From the NCBI GenBank assembly GCA_964550345.1, contig CAZJYZ010000053.1, positions 1 to 22,464 on the forward strand: a stretch of 22,464 nt of DNA, written 5' to 3'. Position 1 is the first letter of the stretch. Every line of letters starts with the position of its first letter. The notes beneath the pieces are model-generated. The model ran no database searches, was not told where the DNA came from, and was given only the letters and a program-made list of their open reading frames with translations. This DNA is from JAAEUB01 sp964550345 (GTDB taxonomy: Bacteria > Pseudomonadota > Alphaproteobacteria > Rhodobacterales > Rhodobacteraceae). Position numbers and translations under genes: made by a program. Positions 15,804-22,464 of this stretch are shown one piece after another.

Positions 15804-15832
15804 GGCTTAGCAGGAAATGAACAGGCGTTCAA
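15804..15832 (-). promoter_or_regulatory. Putative promoter with overlapping operator-like inverted repeat
   Basis: On the minus strand TTGAAC (15827-15832) and TAAGCC (15804-15809) are 17 bases apart, about 26 bases before the SDR start. TGAAC-N4-GTTCA (15818-15831) overlaps the -35. Such short dyads are typical of TetR-family sites near acyl-CoA metabolism genes; the regulator is not in the window. Confidence 0.4.
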
Positions 15833-15861
15833 TAAATCGAGCTTGTGACCCTACGTCCCGC

Positions 15862-16215
15862 TTATTCAGCCGCCAGCGCCACAGGCCCACGCACAGCATC
15901 CCAAAGAATTGAGCAACGCCGGCCTGAACGGCAATACATCAATACCGGGCCGTCGACCTCATCAATGGCGTTCTCAAGTTTAGACAGGAGTTTTGGTGTT
16001 AAAGCCCCGTTGAGATACGGAATATAGGCAGCCGACAGTCCAAGGCGATGCGCCTCATCCTCGATATCATCGTAATCGGGCTGGTCATCTGCCTCGCCAT
16101 CCGGACGGTTGCAGATGATGCCCTTGAAACCAAGGGCAGCAATTTTTTCTACATCCGCCGGGGCGATCTGACCCGCGATCTGAATTTTTTCATCCAGAGC
16201 TGTAAAGTCCATCAT
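15862..16215 (-). CDS. TIGR01244/DUF442 sulfurtransferase/phosphatase-like protein
   Basis: A 117-residue cytoplasmic protein with a dual-specificity-phosphatase-like fold. The N-terminal LDEKIQIAGQIAPADVEKIA and the CNRPDGE motif are typical of DUF442, and the P-loop-like CRSGRRC (Cys95-Cys101) carries the reactive cysteine. In Blh and CstB proteins this domain is fused to a persulfide dioxygenase and takes part in sulfane-sulfur handling. Here the stop of the dioxygenase gene lies nine bases upstream, so the two are split but surely cotranscribed. Two tandem ATG codons begin the frame (16213-16215 and 16210-16212); the ribosome-binding site is weak, suggesting translation depends on the upstream gene. 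Confidence 0.88.
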   Translation of the reverse strand: MMDFTALDEKIQIAGQIAPADVEKIAALGFKGIICNRPDGEADDQPDYDDIEDEAHRLGLSAAYIPYLNGALTPKLLSKLENAIDEVDGPVLMYCRSGRRCSILWDAVRGPVALAAE

Positions 16216-16224
16216 ATATTCCAG

Positions 16225-17112
16225 TCAGAGCACGTTGATTGGTGTTTTCAGGTAGGCTGTACCGTTGTCCTCGCTACGCGGCAAGTGGCCGGCACGCATA
16301 TTCACCTGAATGGATGGGATGATCAGGTTTGGCAGGTCAAGCTGTGCATCCCGCTCACTACGAAAGGTGATAAAATCCTCACGGGATTTGCCTTCACCCA
16401 CGTGGATGTTATGCGCTTTCTCTTCCGCCACCGAAGTTTCCCACTGGATATCGCGCCCATTCGGACCGTAATCGTGGCACATGAACAAACGGGTTTCATC
16501 CGGCAGGGAAAGAACCTTCTGGATGGAATCGTACAACACAGCTGCGTCCCCACCGGGGAAGTCGGCGCGCGCGGAACCACCGTCGGGCATGAACAACGTG
16601 TCACCAACAAAGGCAGCCTCGCCTGTAACATGTGTCATACAGGCCGGGGTGTGGCCGGGCGTATGCAGGGCTGTCACTTCCATATTGCCGATCAGGTAAG
16701 TGTCGCCATCTTCAAACAGCGCGTCAAACTGGCTGCCGTCACGCTGGAATTCGGTGCCTTCGTTAAAGACCTTACCGAAAACCTCCTGCACCACTTTAAT
16801 CTGGGCGCCAACGCCGATTTTGCCGCCAAGTTTGCCCTGAATATAGGGAGCGGCAGACAGGTGGTCAGCGTGGACATGGGTTTCGATCAACCATTCGAGC
16901 TTCAGACCGTTGTCCTCAATATAGGCAATGATCTCATCCGCGTTTTCATAGGTAATACGACCAGCAGCATTATCGATATCCATAACGCTGTCTATGACGG
17001 CGCAAGAGGTCGAACTTGGGTCTCGTACTACGTAGCTGATTGTATTAGTTGCCGGGTCAAAGAAAGCTTTTACCTCGGGAATGATTTGGGTCTCTGAAAC
17101 TAAGTCTCGCAT
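16225..17112 (-). CDS. Persulfide dioxygenase (ETHE1/Blh-type MBL-fold protein)
   Basis: A 295-residue metallo-beta-lactamase-fold protein. The iron ligands of ETHE1-type persulfide dioxygenases are in place: His79 in THVHADH, His150 in HTPGHT, and Asp171 in GDTLF; His213 lies in CHDYGP. GGSARADFPGGDA after the Asp corresponds to the substrate loop and fits the Blh group. It would oxidise glutathione or other persulfide to sulfite in the cytoplasm. I chose the ATG at 17110-17112 because GAGGTG lies six bases before it; a 15-codon upstream extension lacks support. The following DUF442 gene and upstream sulfide dehydrogenase strengthen the call. SoxH-type MBL proteins are a less likely alternative. 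Confidence 0.9.
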   Translation of the reverse strand: MRDLVSETQIIPEVKAFFDPATNTISYVVRDPSSTSCAVIDSVMDIDNAAGRITYENADEIIAYIEDNGLKLEWLIETHVHADHLSAAPYIQGKLGGKIGVGAQIKVVQEVFGKVFNEGTEFQRDGSQFDALFEDGDTYLIGNMEVTALHTPGHTPACMTHVTGEAAFVGDTLFMPDGGSARADFPGGDAAVLYDSIQKVLSLPDETRLFMCHDYGPNGRDIQWETSVAEEKAHNIHVGEGKSREDFITFRSERDAQLDLPNLIIPSIQVNMRAGHLPRSEDNGTAYLKTPINVL

Positions 17113-17152
17113 GTTGTCACCTCGAAAGTTTGCCGGGCTTGCCGGTGTTACA

Positions 17153-17194
17153 TTCAAGATACTGCATATGTATGTAATTTCAAGAGGTCTTGAA
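17153..17194 (-). promoter_or_regulatory. Putative promoter of the persulfide dioxygenase with three TTCAAGA half-sites
   Basis: TTCAAGA occurs at 17153-17159 and 17179-17185, and its complement TCTTGAA at 17188-17194, the last two forming an inverted repeat with a 2-base spacer. On the minus strand TTGAAA (17178-17183) and TATCTT (17156-17161), 16 bases apart, make a reasonable sigma-70 promoter about 44 bases before the start codon. The repeats thus overlap both promoter elements, as expected for a repressor site. The binding protein is unknown. Confidence 0.5.
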
Positions 17195-17225
17195 GCATTT
17201 TGTGCTTTGCTTGCAATAAAATGCC

Positions 17226-17663
17226 CTAAAAGCTTGCCGCTTCCTCGGCAATCGAATCCAGAAGCTCTTGAACTTCTTGCATAATTCCTTCCGGGTAATC
17301 ACGGAAGCCGATCATTACAACCCCATCTCTTTCAGCCACAAAGATCCCATACGGACAATGGGCAATATTCATCGGGTCGGCCTCCATCATTTTTCGGCTA
17401 AGGCTGGCCGAGCAGAAAACGAAAATGTCAGCGTTATCGAACAGGTAGGTTGCAGACCCCACATCAGCACCAGTACGGTTCAGCATTTCCCCGGTGTGAG
17501 AGACATAATCGATCACCAGACCGGCACCGATAATGGCGCTTTCAACGCTGAAAGTTGCATCCTCAAAACTGCCGTCATAATCGTATGTTGTGTATCCGTC
17601 CCCGGCCAGAACGGGGGTAGCGAGGGCTAAAGCAGTGATGACGGACATTCCAAGTTTGCGCAT
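17226..17663 (-). CDS. DUF302-domain secreted protein
   Basis: A 145-residue protein with a signal peptide (residues 1-20, ending PVLA-GD) and one DUF302 domain (about 30-140), recognised by the pattern SFEDATFSVESAIIGAGLVI near the start (20 residues) and MNIAHCPYGIFV in the middle. DUF302 proteins are small alpha/beta proteins often found near sulfur-oxidation or redox genes, with unknown role. Cys84 and Cys103 remain in the mature part. The start at 17661-17663 has AAGGAG seven bases before; an ORF extension upstream would run through a terminator. It lies between soxF and the dioxygenase on the same strand, so a role in periplasmic sulfur handling is plausible. Confidence 0.82.
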   Translation of the reverse strand: MRKLGMSVITALALATPVLAGDGYTTYDYDGSFEDATFSVESAIIGAGLVIDYVSHTGEMLNRTGADVGSATYLFDNADIFVFCSASLSRKMMEADPMNIAHCPYGIFVAERDGVVMIGFRDYPEGIMQEVQELLDSIAEEAASF

Positions 17664-17692
17664 TTCATTCTCCTTTTTGAACATACACCTAC

Positions 17693-17720
17693 AAAAAAGC
17701 AGGGCCCCGAAAGGCCCTGC
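17693..17720 (-). terminator. Rho-independent terminator after soxF
   Basis: GCAGGGCC (17699-17706) pairs with GGCCCTGC (17713-17720) around a 6-base loop; on the minus strand six T follow (17693-17698). It lies 27 bases after the soxF stop and only 29 bases before the DUF302 start codon, so it may attenuate rather than end transcription. Confidence 0.9.
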
Positions 17721-17746
17721 CAAATCTTGGTTAAGCTGTTCGGTGT

Positions 17747-19015
17747 TTAGCCGAACATATCAGCGGTAATGCCTTCGTACCAGCCAACGCTTTCCTCTTG
17801 CGTCGCTTTGCGCAAGGCGGCATCTTCAGCTGTCTGGCTGATAAAGCCGTCAACCTTGGCGATCTTTTCGTCTGTCGCCTCGTAGGTCGCGCCCACTTTG
17901 ATGCCGTCCTCGGTACCAACTGTCGACCAGCAGGTGTTCGAGAACTTGGCTGGGAAGAGCGAAGAACCGGTAAGGGCCGAACGCACTGCCATAGCACAAA
18001 CTTTCGCCTGGCTATTGGCCGAAAAGCCGGATTTCGGCATGTCACCCTGTGCGGATGAATCACCCAGCACGTGGATGTTTTCGTCAATCCGTGACTGCAT
18101 GGTATGGCCTGAAACAGGGGCCCAGTTACCATCTGTAATGCCAGCAGCTTCGCAGATAGCACCAGCTTTCATCGCCGGGATCACGTTACAGACGTCAACA
18201 TTGTTCACGTCACCATCTATGGACAATGTCATTGCACCCGGATCGACCTCGACCTTATCAGCACCAAAGTCCGGTCCAACCCATTCGATCATGCCATCGT
18301 AATGGTTGGCCCATGCTTCGCGGAACAGGCCCTCTTTCGAGAATTTCGGCTTCGGATCCGCGATCAGGATTTTTGCGGTCGGGTTAATCTCTTTCAGCTT
18401 GTGCGCAACCATCGAAATCCGCTCATATGGCCCAGGAGGGCACCTAAACGGGTTCGGCGGCGCTACCATTGCGTAGGTACCGCCTGCTGGCATTGCTTCG
18501 ATCTGCGCATTCAAGAGTTCAGTCTGCGAGCCGGCCTTGTACGCATGGGGCATCGCGTTCTGTGAAGACACGTCCCAGCCAGGTACCGCGCCATCAATAA
18601 AGTCGATACCGGGGCTGAGAATCAGACGGTCGTAGGGAATGGAATACCCACCCGCAGTCGCCACGGTCTTGGCATCGCGGTCAATCCCGGTTGCCCAGTC
18701 ATGCACAACATTGATACCGTATTCTGCAGCCAAGGTCCCATAGGAATGGGCCAGCGATTCCATTGTCCGCATGCCACCCAGATACAGGTTTGAGAAAAAG
18801 CAGGTGTAATAGGTGCGTGTCGGTTCGATCAGGGTTACGTCAATCTCACCCTTGCTGTCTTTTGCGATATAGCGTGCAGCAGTTGCCCCACCGGCACCCC
18901 CGCCAACGATAACAACCTTGGGTTTTCCATGTGCTGCTGCACGTGCCAGTGGCGCGCTGAGAGCTGCTGTTGCCCCCGCGACTGCACCCATAAATCCACG
19001 TCTATTTAATTTCAT
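17747..19015 (-). CDS. soxF: Flavocytochrome c sulfide dehydrogenase, flavoprotein subunit SoxF
   Basis: A 422-residue FAD protein with a twin-arginine signal (NRRGFMGAVAG, residues 4-14; cleavage near ARA-AA). The FAD motif VGGGAGGATAARYI is at 37-50. Cys72 in YYTCFFSN matches the cysteine that binds FAD covalently in FccB, and Cys192 (FRCPPGPYER) with Cys362 (NTCWSTV) match the redox disulfide. With SoxE it oxidises sulfide in the periplasm and passes electrons to cytochrome c. The gene follows soxE by 55 bases and is followed by a terminator. All expected functional residues are present. Confidence 0.95.
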   Translation of the reverse strand: MKLNRRGFMGAVAGATAALSAPLARAAAHGKPKVVIVGGGAGGATAARYIAKDSKGEIDVTLIEPTRTYYTCFFSNLYLGGMRTMESLAHSYGTLAAEYGINVVHDWATGIDRDAKTVATAGGYSIPYDRLILSPGIDFIDGAVPGWDVSSQNAMPHAYKAGSQTELLNAQIEAMPAGGTYAMVAPPNPFRCPPGPYERISMVAHKLKEINPTAKILIADPKPKFSKEGLFREAWANHYDGMIEWVGPDFGADKVEVDPGAMTLSIDGDVNNVDVCNVIPAMKAGAICEAAGITDGNWAPVSGHTMQSRIDENIHVLGDSSAQGDMPKSGFSANSQAKVCAMAVRSALTGSSLFPAKFSNTCWSTVGTEDGIKVGATYEATDEKIAKVDGFISQTAEDAALRKATQEESVGWYEGITADMFG

Positions 19016-19070
19016 TTCTTCCCTCCTTGTTGAGACCTTTACTCACTACAGGTCGTAAAATGACCCTGAC

Positions 19071-19766
19071 TTACAGGTCGACAAAATACGCGGCGAGCGC
19101 CGCGATCTCTTCATTGGACAGTCGCCCGGCCATCATCTGCATGACGGGGTGGGGTCTGACCTTGTCTTTATATGCGTGCATGGCGATGACGAAATCTTCC
19201 GTCGGCCAGCCAGTGATTGCCGGAATACCCTCATCACTTCCGTCAGTTTGGTGACAGGTTGTACATTCGTTCGAAAGGTATTCGCCATATGCGGGGTCCC
19301 CCTCAAGCTCAAGAATCTCGCGCGGTAATTCCGATTGCACGCTCGGCTCGGCCTCAGGAATATCTGCCGGATTGTCCGAAAACAGCCCGAGATACGCCAT
19401 AAGATCTGCACGCCGGTCAGCTTCCTTTATACCACGGAAATTCATCCGTGTCTTCGACACCAGTGCTTTGGGGTTCTCGATATAGGCATCGAGGGTTTCA
19501 AGAGTCCAGACAAGCCCGTCCGCGCCCATGCGCAGCATACCATCAGAATACCTGACCCCTTCTATCGAGCCCGCCGGGCGGCCAAAGATACCATTAAGCT
19601 GCGGACCGACCCTGTTTTTGGCCCCCTGCCCAACCCTGTGGCAAGCCTTACACGCCTTGAATACTTCGGCGCCGCGCTCAACATCGCCATGTCCATCGGA
19701 CCAAACTGGCCCACCTATCGTGAGGACCGCAATTGCGGCTGCATTTTTCAAAAAATTTTTCATCAT
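19071..19766 (-). CDS. soxE: Diheme cytochrome c SoxE (sulfide dehydrogenase cytochrome subunit)
   Basis: A 231-residue exported cytochrome: signal peptide to about residue 23 (GGPVWS-DG), then two heme c sites, CKACH (39-43) and CTTCH (168-172). The first domain is a class I cytochrome c with a probable axial Met108 in RMNF; the second has Met candidates at 209-212. The order and adjacency to soxF identify it as SoxE, the electron acceptor for the flavoprotein. Two tandem ATG codons (19764-19766 and 19761-19763) begin the frame and no good ribosome-binding site is visible. An AT-rich region directly upstream may hold its promoter. Confidence 0.92.
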   Translation of the reverse strand: MMKNFLKNAAAIAVLTIGGPVWSDGHGDVERGAEVFKACKACHRVGQGAKNRVGPQLNGIFGRPAGSIEGVRYSDGMLRMGADGLVWTLETLDAYIENPKALVSKTRMNFRGIKEADRRADLMAYLGLFSDNPADIPEAEPSVQSELPREILELEGDPAYGEYLSNECTTCHQTDGSDEGIPAITGWPTEDFVIAMHAYKDKVRPHPVMQMMAGRLSNEEIAALAAYFVDL

Positions 19767-19894
19767 GATTGGACGTTAGCGCAAAAACCGCGAACGAACA
19801 ATAATATTCTAATAATTCTATATTACATTTTGTTTAATAAATATAAAAACGATGCGCCTGCAGCAATTATATTACCAATCGGTAAAATTTCCAC
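19767..19894. other. AT-rich intergenic region upstream of soxE
   Basis: This 128-base gap is much richer in A and T than its surroundings. It contains a direct repeat ATTCTA (19806-19811 and 19815-19820) and a short dyad TTACC-N4-GGTAA (19872-19885) just after the SoxW-like stop. It probably holds a promoter for soxEF, but I cannot fix -35 and -10 boxes with confidence. Confidence 0.45.
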
Positions 19895-20485
19895 TCAATT
19901 CCAGAGGTCAACCTCGATCCCCTGCTCTTCCATATGCTCGGCTCGCGCCTGGACAAACCGCTGAAAAGGCAGAGTTTTATATTCATCTGTGGTGACGTAT
20001 TCCAGAGCCGAAGCGTAATGGAATGTTTTCAGGAAGCCAGGCAGACGAAATGCCTGTGCAGACTGCATATCCGTCGGCGCCTCTCCGTCTTGCGCAAACA
20101 TGATCGTGGTCGGGGTGAATTGGATAAACCATTTGTTGGAAAGGGTCTTTTCCGTCATTACCTCGCCGTCAAAATCCGTGACTTCCCGATCGCCCCACAT
20201 GTTGATCTGCACAACCAGGTAATTTTCCTGAATGTAGTCGGAAATTTCGGGCAGTGCAAAATTGACCTCGTGCAATTCCCGGCAATAGGGGCAGCCCTTT
20301 TGCTCAAACAACACCAGAAGATCCTTGCCTTGCGCTGTCGCATCGGCAAGATCTTCGGCCATATCAAGGAAAGTGTCAGAGAACCAAGGCTGCTTGTGCA
20401 GGCCATCATCGCCAACCTCTACAGCCATCGCGGGGAATGCTGCAAAAAGCGGTGCAATTAAAGCCAGTACCTTCAGAATTCTCAT
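19895..20485 (-). CDS. soxW: Periplasmic thioredoxin-like protein, SoxW type
   Basis: A 196-residue protein with a signal peptide (1-21, ending PAMA-VE) and a thioredoxin fold. The redox site is GCPYC (Cys65/Cys68) followed by RELHEVN; INMWGDREVTDFDGE and FTPTTIMF match the SoxW family, which keeps Sox carrier proteins such as SoxYZ reduced in the periplasm. I chose the ATG at 20483-20485, in front of the signal peptide, with a GGGGGAAG ribosome-binding site; an ATG eight codons upstream lacks one. In Paracoccus soxW lies ahead of soxXYZ, so its place between soxB and soxE is unusual. SoxS is a less likely identity. Confidence 0.82.
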   Translation of the reverse strand: MRILKVLALIAPLFAAFPAMAVEVGDDGLHKQPWFSDTFLDMAEDLADATAQGKDLLVLFEQKGCPYCRELHEVNFALPEISDYIQENYLVVQINMWGDREVTDFDGEVMTEKTLSNKWFIQFTPTTIMFAQDGEAPTDMQSAQAFRLPGFLKTFHYASALEYVTTDEYKTLPFQRFVQARAEHMEEQGIEVDLWN

Positions 20486-20590
20486 ATCTTCCCCCAATTT
20501 TGGCTTCATTTTAAGTGATGGATCAGCGCGGCCATAATCACATTTTGGTTATATAGACCACCCCAACCGGCATTTGGGAACAGGGCAATT

Positions 20591-22291
20591 TTATCCGCCC
20601 AAAACTTTGATTGATGTGTTTTCGGGAACTGTCACGGTACCCTGCTTGCGAATATGGCTTTCGACCACATCCCAGATCTGTGGTCCCTCGGTGCCTTCGT
20701 TAACCGAAGCCCAGCCCGCGACAACATAGGTCCTTCCCGGATCAATCGGCTCACCGGTTTTCAACAATGTGAGGTTCGAGAACCGTTCGCCCTGAGGCTT
20801 GGTGATATCAATGGTAAAACCAAGGCCACCAACACGCACCATATCACCGCCCTGCTGCAGATAGGGATCAGGGTTGAACAGGTTGTCGCCTACATCCTCA
20901 AGGATGACCTTGATAAACTCACCAGTCATCTCATTGCGGTAGGCCTCGCCGTAAGTCATTGAGGTAACGTTGAAAATATCCTCGCGCGTGATGTCATCAC
21001 CGGGCAGCAGGCTTGGACCCCAGCGCACACCGGGGCTCATGGCGATGTCGGCTTCACGCTCGGAAATCAAAGCCTCGCAGATCAGGTCATCCCATGATCC
21101 CGAGAAATTGCCGCGCCGGTATAACAGGCTGTCGGTCTGGCCGATAACCTCTTCCAGCTCGGCTTTGTAAGGTGCGCGTTCCGCATCGATAGCGGCGGCC
21201 ACTCCGGCGTCGGGCTCAATAACATCCGAGAATATCGGGATCAGTTTGTGGCGGAAACCCATCATGCGTCCGTCACGCACGTCAAGGTCAACGCGGCTGA
21301 CGAATTTACCGTTTGAACCTGAAGCGATTACGATCGTATCGCCAACCAGTACCGGTTCGGGCAGCGCATCATGGGTGTGGCCCGACAGGATCACATCCAG
21401 ACCGGTGACCCGCTGTGCCATTTTCTTATCAACATCAAAGCCGTTATGGCTAAGGCAAACTACCAGCTCAGCGCCTTGCGCGCGCACCTCATCCACCATT
21501 TCCTGCATGCGCTCATCGCGAATACCGAACGAATATTCCGGGAACATCCAGCGGGGGTTGGCAATTGGCATATAGGGAAAGGCCTGTCCAATGACGGCGA
21601 TTTTGACACCGCCACGTTCAAAGAACTTGTAACTCTCAAACGTATCTTCGGCCGGTTCATCCCATTCGCTGTCAAAAATATTCTGGCCAAGCGCGGCAAA
21701 AGGCAACCCGTCGACAATTTCACGCACCCGGTCACCGCCAAGGGTAAACTCCCAGTGGAAAGTCATCGCGTCAGGCTTCAGCAGGTTCATGATATTGACC
21801 ATGTCCTGCCCTTCAGTTTTATAGTTCGTATAAGACCCGTGCCAGGTATCGCCGCCATCCAGCAACAAGGCATCGGGACGCGCGGCCCGGATCTGGTTGA
21901 TCACCGTGGCGACACGGTCTAGCCCGCCAACCTTACCGTAAGCTTTGCCGAGCGAAGTGAAATCGTCATATGTCAGGGCGTAAGCCGAGGGGCTGCCATC
22001 TTCGATACCGTAAAACTTGCGGAAATCTGCGCCGGTTACATGGGGCATTTGCCCGCGTGCATCCCCAACACCCAAATTGATTGAGGGTTCGCGGAAATAG
22101 ACCGGTTTCAGCTGGGCATGAATATCTGTGACATGGATCAGGGAAACATTGCCGAACGTATCAAACTCAAGCAATTGGTCCTGAGTCAGGCTTTGTTGTG
22201 CCGCCAGACGGGCCCAGTTACCAAAGCCAGACGCGCCCAGCATAGCGCTTGCTGCCATTGAGACTTGCAAAAAATCACGGCGAGAGACCAT
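20591..22291 (-). CDS. soxB: Thiosulfohydrolase SoxB
   Basis: A 566-residue periplasmic dimanganese enzyme of the 5'-nucleotidase/metallophosphatase family that releases sulfate from the SoxY-bound cysteine S-thiosulfonate. It has a twin-arginine signal (SRRDFLQVS, 3-11) for folded export. Metal-site motifs: VTDIHAQ (54-60), GGDTWHGS (146-153), GQNIFD (202-207), SHNGFD and SGHTHDALPEP. The FHWEFTLGGDR stretch (178-188) is typical of SoxB. The ATG at 22289-22291 has GGAG eight bases upstream. Its stop is about 100 bases before soxW. No soxA is found in the 107 bases upstream before the assembly gap. Confidence 0.97.
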   Translation of the reverse strand: MVSRRDFLQVSMAASAMLGASGFGNWARLAAQQSLTQDQLLEFDTFGNVSLIHVTDIHAQLKPVYFREPSINLGVGDARGQMPHVTGADFRKFYGIEDGSPSAYALTYDDFTSLGKAYGKVGGLDRVATVINQIRAARPDALLLDGGDTWHGSYTNYKTEGQDMVNIMNLLKPDAMTFHWEFTLGGDRVREIVDGLPFAALGQNIFDSEWDEPAEDTFESYKFFERGGVKIAVIGQAFPYMPIANPRWMFPEYSFGIRDERMQEMVDEVRAQGAELVVCLSHNGFDVDKKMAQRVTGLDVILSGHTHDALPEPVLVGDTIVIASGSNGKFVSRVDLDVRDGRMMGFRHKLIPIFSDVIEPDAGVAAAIDAERAPYKAELEEVIGQTDSLLYRRGNFSGSWDDLICEALISEREADIAMSPGVRWGPSLLPGDDITREDIFNVTSMTYGEAYRNEMTGEFIKVILEDVGDNLFNPDPYLQQGGDMVRVGGLGFTIDITKPQGERFSNLTLLKTGEPIDPGRTYVVAGWASVNEGTEGPQIWDVVESHIRKQGTVTVPENTSIKVLGG

Positions 22292-22320
22292 TGAACAGCT
22301 CCGATATTTTAAGAATTCCT

Positions 22321-22381
22321 TCGCTCCCCTTCATCTTGGCAAAATACCTTGGGGGAGCGCGAGGGGGCAACGCCCCCTCGC
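22321..22381 (-). repeat. Dispersed intergenic element, copy 3, with adjacent hairpin
   Basis: On the minus strand, AAGGTATTTTGCCAAGATGA followed by AGGGG matches the core of the copy at 13642-13678 with one gap. Beside it is a perfect 10-bp stem, GCGAGGGGGC (22359-22368) and GCCCCCTCGC (22372-22381), with an AAC loop and no T-tract. It stands between soxB and whatever lies upstream. Confidence 0.65.
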
Positions 22382-22398
22382 CCGGATCGGACCGCCTT

Positions 22399-22464
<66 letters not shown>

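Noticed and set aside
16048..17097. Long open frame (349 codons) on the plus strand
   Set aside because: It lies opposite the persulfide dioxygenase and DUF442 genes, which have complete family motifs and ribosome-binding sites; its translation shows no recognisable domain.

Overview
The window looks like a piece of an alphaproteobacterial chromosome, most likely from the Rhodobacteraceae (Roseobacter group). The reasons are the moderately GC-rich coding sequence, the tightly overlapping ftsW-murG-murC order, a fused pntA followed by pntB, a Sox thiosulfate/sulfide cluster of the Paracoccus/Roseobacter kind, and three copies of a short intergenic element resembling one I associate with this family. 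This is inferred from reading the sequence; no database search was run. The right end is not natural sequence: 10 N are followed by a run of 54 C.

Layout, left to right. Positions 1-2365 (minus strand) hold the end of a cell-wall/division operon: ftsW, murG and the first codons of murC. rluE (plus) follows, then a TPM-domain envelope protein and a pyrroline-5-carboxylate-reductase-like protein (minus). From about 4740 to 6200 the DNA is visibly more AT-rich and carries a histidine phosphatase and an unrecognised small acidic protein; it may be an acquired islet. Next is the pntAB proton-translocating transhydrogenase operon (minus), with a TTG start on pntA and a strong terminator after pntB. 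A periplasmic rhodanese-like protein is encoded divergently from pntA.

From 10140 to 13632 lie an isoprenylcysteine-methyltransferase-like membrane protein (minus) and, divergent from it, a plus-strand SDR-kynU-kynA unit for tryptophan breakdown. No kynurenine formamidase is seen. dusA (minus) follows, with seven exact copies of an 8-bp tandem repeat just upstream of its start, then a second SDR (minus) of the 3-hydroxyacyl-CoA dehydrogenase type 2 kind.

The most coherent system is the sulfur block 15862-22291, all on the minus strand. In transcription order it reads soxB, a SoxW-like thioredoxin, soxE, soxF, a DUF302 lipocalin-free secreted protein, a persulfide dioxygenase, and a DUF442 (TIGR01244) sulfurtransferase/phosphatase-like protein. 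SoxEF (flavocytochrome c sulfide dehydrogenase) would make zero-valent sulfur or persulfide from sulfide in the periplasm. The cytoplasmic dioxygenase would oxidise persulfide to sulfite, helped by the DUF442 protein. SoxB would hydrolyse sulfate from SoxY-bound sulfur. The sulfane dehydrogenase genes soxCD, usually between soxB and soxE, are absent from that position. The block is subdivided by a clear terminator after soxF and by a promoter-like region with three TTCAAGA half-sites before the dioxygenase. None of the parts is a wholly new family; what is unusual is their arrangement and control.
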